Below, piece by piece: positions 5,152 to 5,493 of a stretch of DNA of 5,493 nt. Positions within the stretch are counted from its first letter, which is position 1, and each line of letters begins with the position of its first letter. The translations under genes and the position numbers were made by a program. The stretch spans positions 1 through 5,493 of the forward strand of contig PEXZ01000049.1 of assembly GCA_002763345.1 (NCBI GenBank). The letters are read 5' to 3'. This stretch comes from Candidatus Micrarchaeota archaeon CG08_land_8_20_14_0_20_59_11 (lineage in GTDB: Archaea > Micrarchaeota > Micrarchaeia > Norongarragalinales > Norongarragalinaceae). The notes beneath the pieces were generated by a model that was not told where the DNA came from, did not search any database, and saw nothing but the letters and a program-made list of their open reading frames with translations.

Positions 5152-5493
5152 GTGACGTTTTCTTCAAGCGGAAAGCCCGCGGCATTGTTCATCGGATTCG
5201 CTTTGCTCGCCGGCATGCTGTTGTTCGGCTGCTTGGGCGGGGGAGCGCCGCAAGGCGCGGCTGCAAACAAAACGCTGCAACCCGCTGGCGGCGGCGCGAC
5301 GGCCACCCCCGCACCGAACTTCGACTTCAAAGACCCTGAATTGAAGGCGTTGTACGCGGCATCGCAAGCCGCAGTTCCGCCGAAGACGAGCCTCGACAAA
5401 TTGCAAGCGGCATATGACGCCAAAAAAATTTCCAAGGAAGACTACGTCGTTTACTCGCTGCGGGCCACGCTCGACAAGAAGAGCCTGCCAAGC
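5152..5493 (+). CDS. Putative secreted lipoprotein of unknown function (3' end outside the window)
   Basis: The frame is open from GTG at 5152 to the window end, giving 114 residues. Residues 1-9 are polar with Lys8, 10-26 are hydrophobic, and LLFGC (23-27) is a lipobox with Cys27 as the lipidated residue, followed by LGGG. A flexible Ala/Gly/Pro linker (about 31-54) comes next. After it is a charged helical segment: DPELKALYAAS, then TSLDKLQAAYDAKKISKED and YVVYSLRATLDKKSLPS. This last stretch resembles, from memory, the helical segment before the catalytic domain in some secreted metalloprotease-like proteins (interact pattern TS...I..A...G.I..E.A..Y...A), but that link is weak. Leucine is TTG in 7 of 14 cases, whereas the upstream genes use mostly CTC and CTG. 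The gene has its own promoter candidate and is probably a separate unit. Confidence 0.7.
   Translation, partial: MTFSSSGKPAALFIGFALLAGMLLFGCLGGGAPQGAAANKTLQPAGGGATATPAPNFDFKDPELKALYAASQAAVPPKTSLDKLQAAYDAKKISKEDYVVYSLRATLDKKSLPS

Overview
The window looks like GC-rich archaeal chromosome. The support is the C-terminus of a PCNA sliding clamp (ending YLAPRVETG), a small S27ae-type zinc-ribbon ribosomal protein, TATA/BRE-like promoter elements in the few AT-rich gaps, and Shine-Dalgarno sites of the GGTGA/GGTGGGA type. The lineage cannot be fixed from the sequence. A short lipoprotein leader and very compact gene packing would suit a small-genome archaeon of the DPANN type, but that is a guess. 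All recognised genes are on the + strand.

Region 1 (1-3009) is one tightly packed run: PCNA C-terminus (1-150), a SdpI/DUF1648 family membrane protein (155-838), an OPT-family transporter (842-2272) and a type II pantothenate kinase-like protein (2269-3009). Gaps are 4 and 3 nt, then a 4-nt GTGA overlap, so the run reads as a single operon with translational coupling. The last pair is the most interesting part of the window: a peptide-type transporter overlapping a CoaW-like kinase suggests uptake of pantothenate or a pantothenate-like compound followed by phosphorylation.

Region 2 (3010-5087) begins with a 79-nt gap carrying a box A promoter candidate. It continues with purD (3089-4408), ribosomal protein S27ae (4401-4547, overlapping the purD end by 8 nt) and a CPBP/CAAX-type intramembrane protease (4557-5087). 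A second box A candidate lies inside the 3' end of purD and could give S27ae its own transcript.

Region 3 (5088-5493) has a 64-nt gap with a clear archaeal promoter candidate and a 6-bp inverted repeat, then the start of a secreted lipoprotein (5152 to the window end, incomplete). Its leucine codon use (many TTG) differs from the upstream genes.

No RNA genes, CRISPR arrays, insertion sequences or phage genes were seen. The large antisense reading frames are shadows of the GC-biased real genes.
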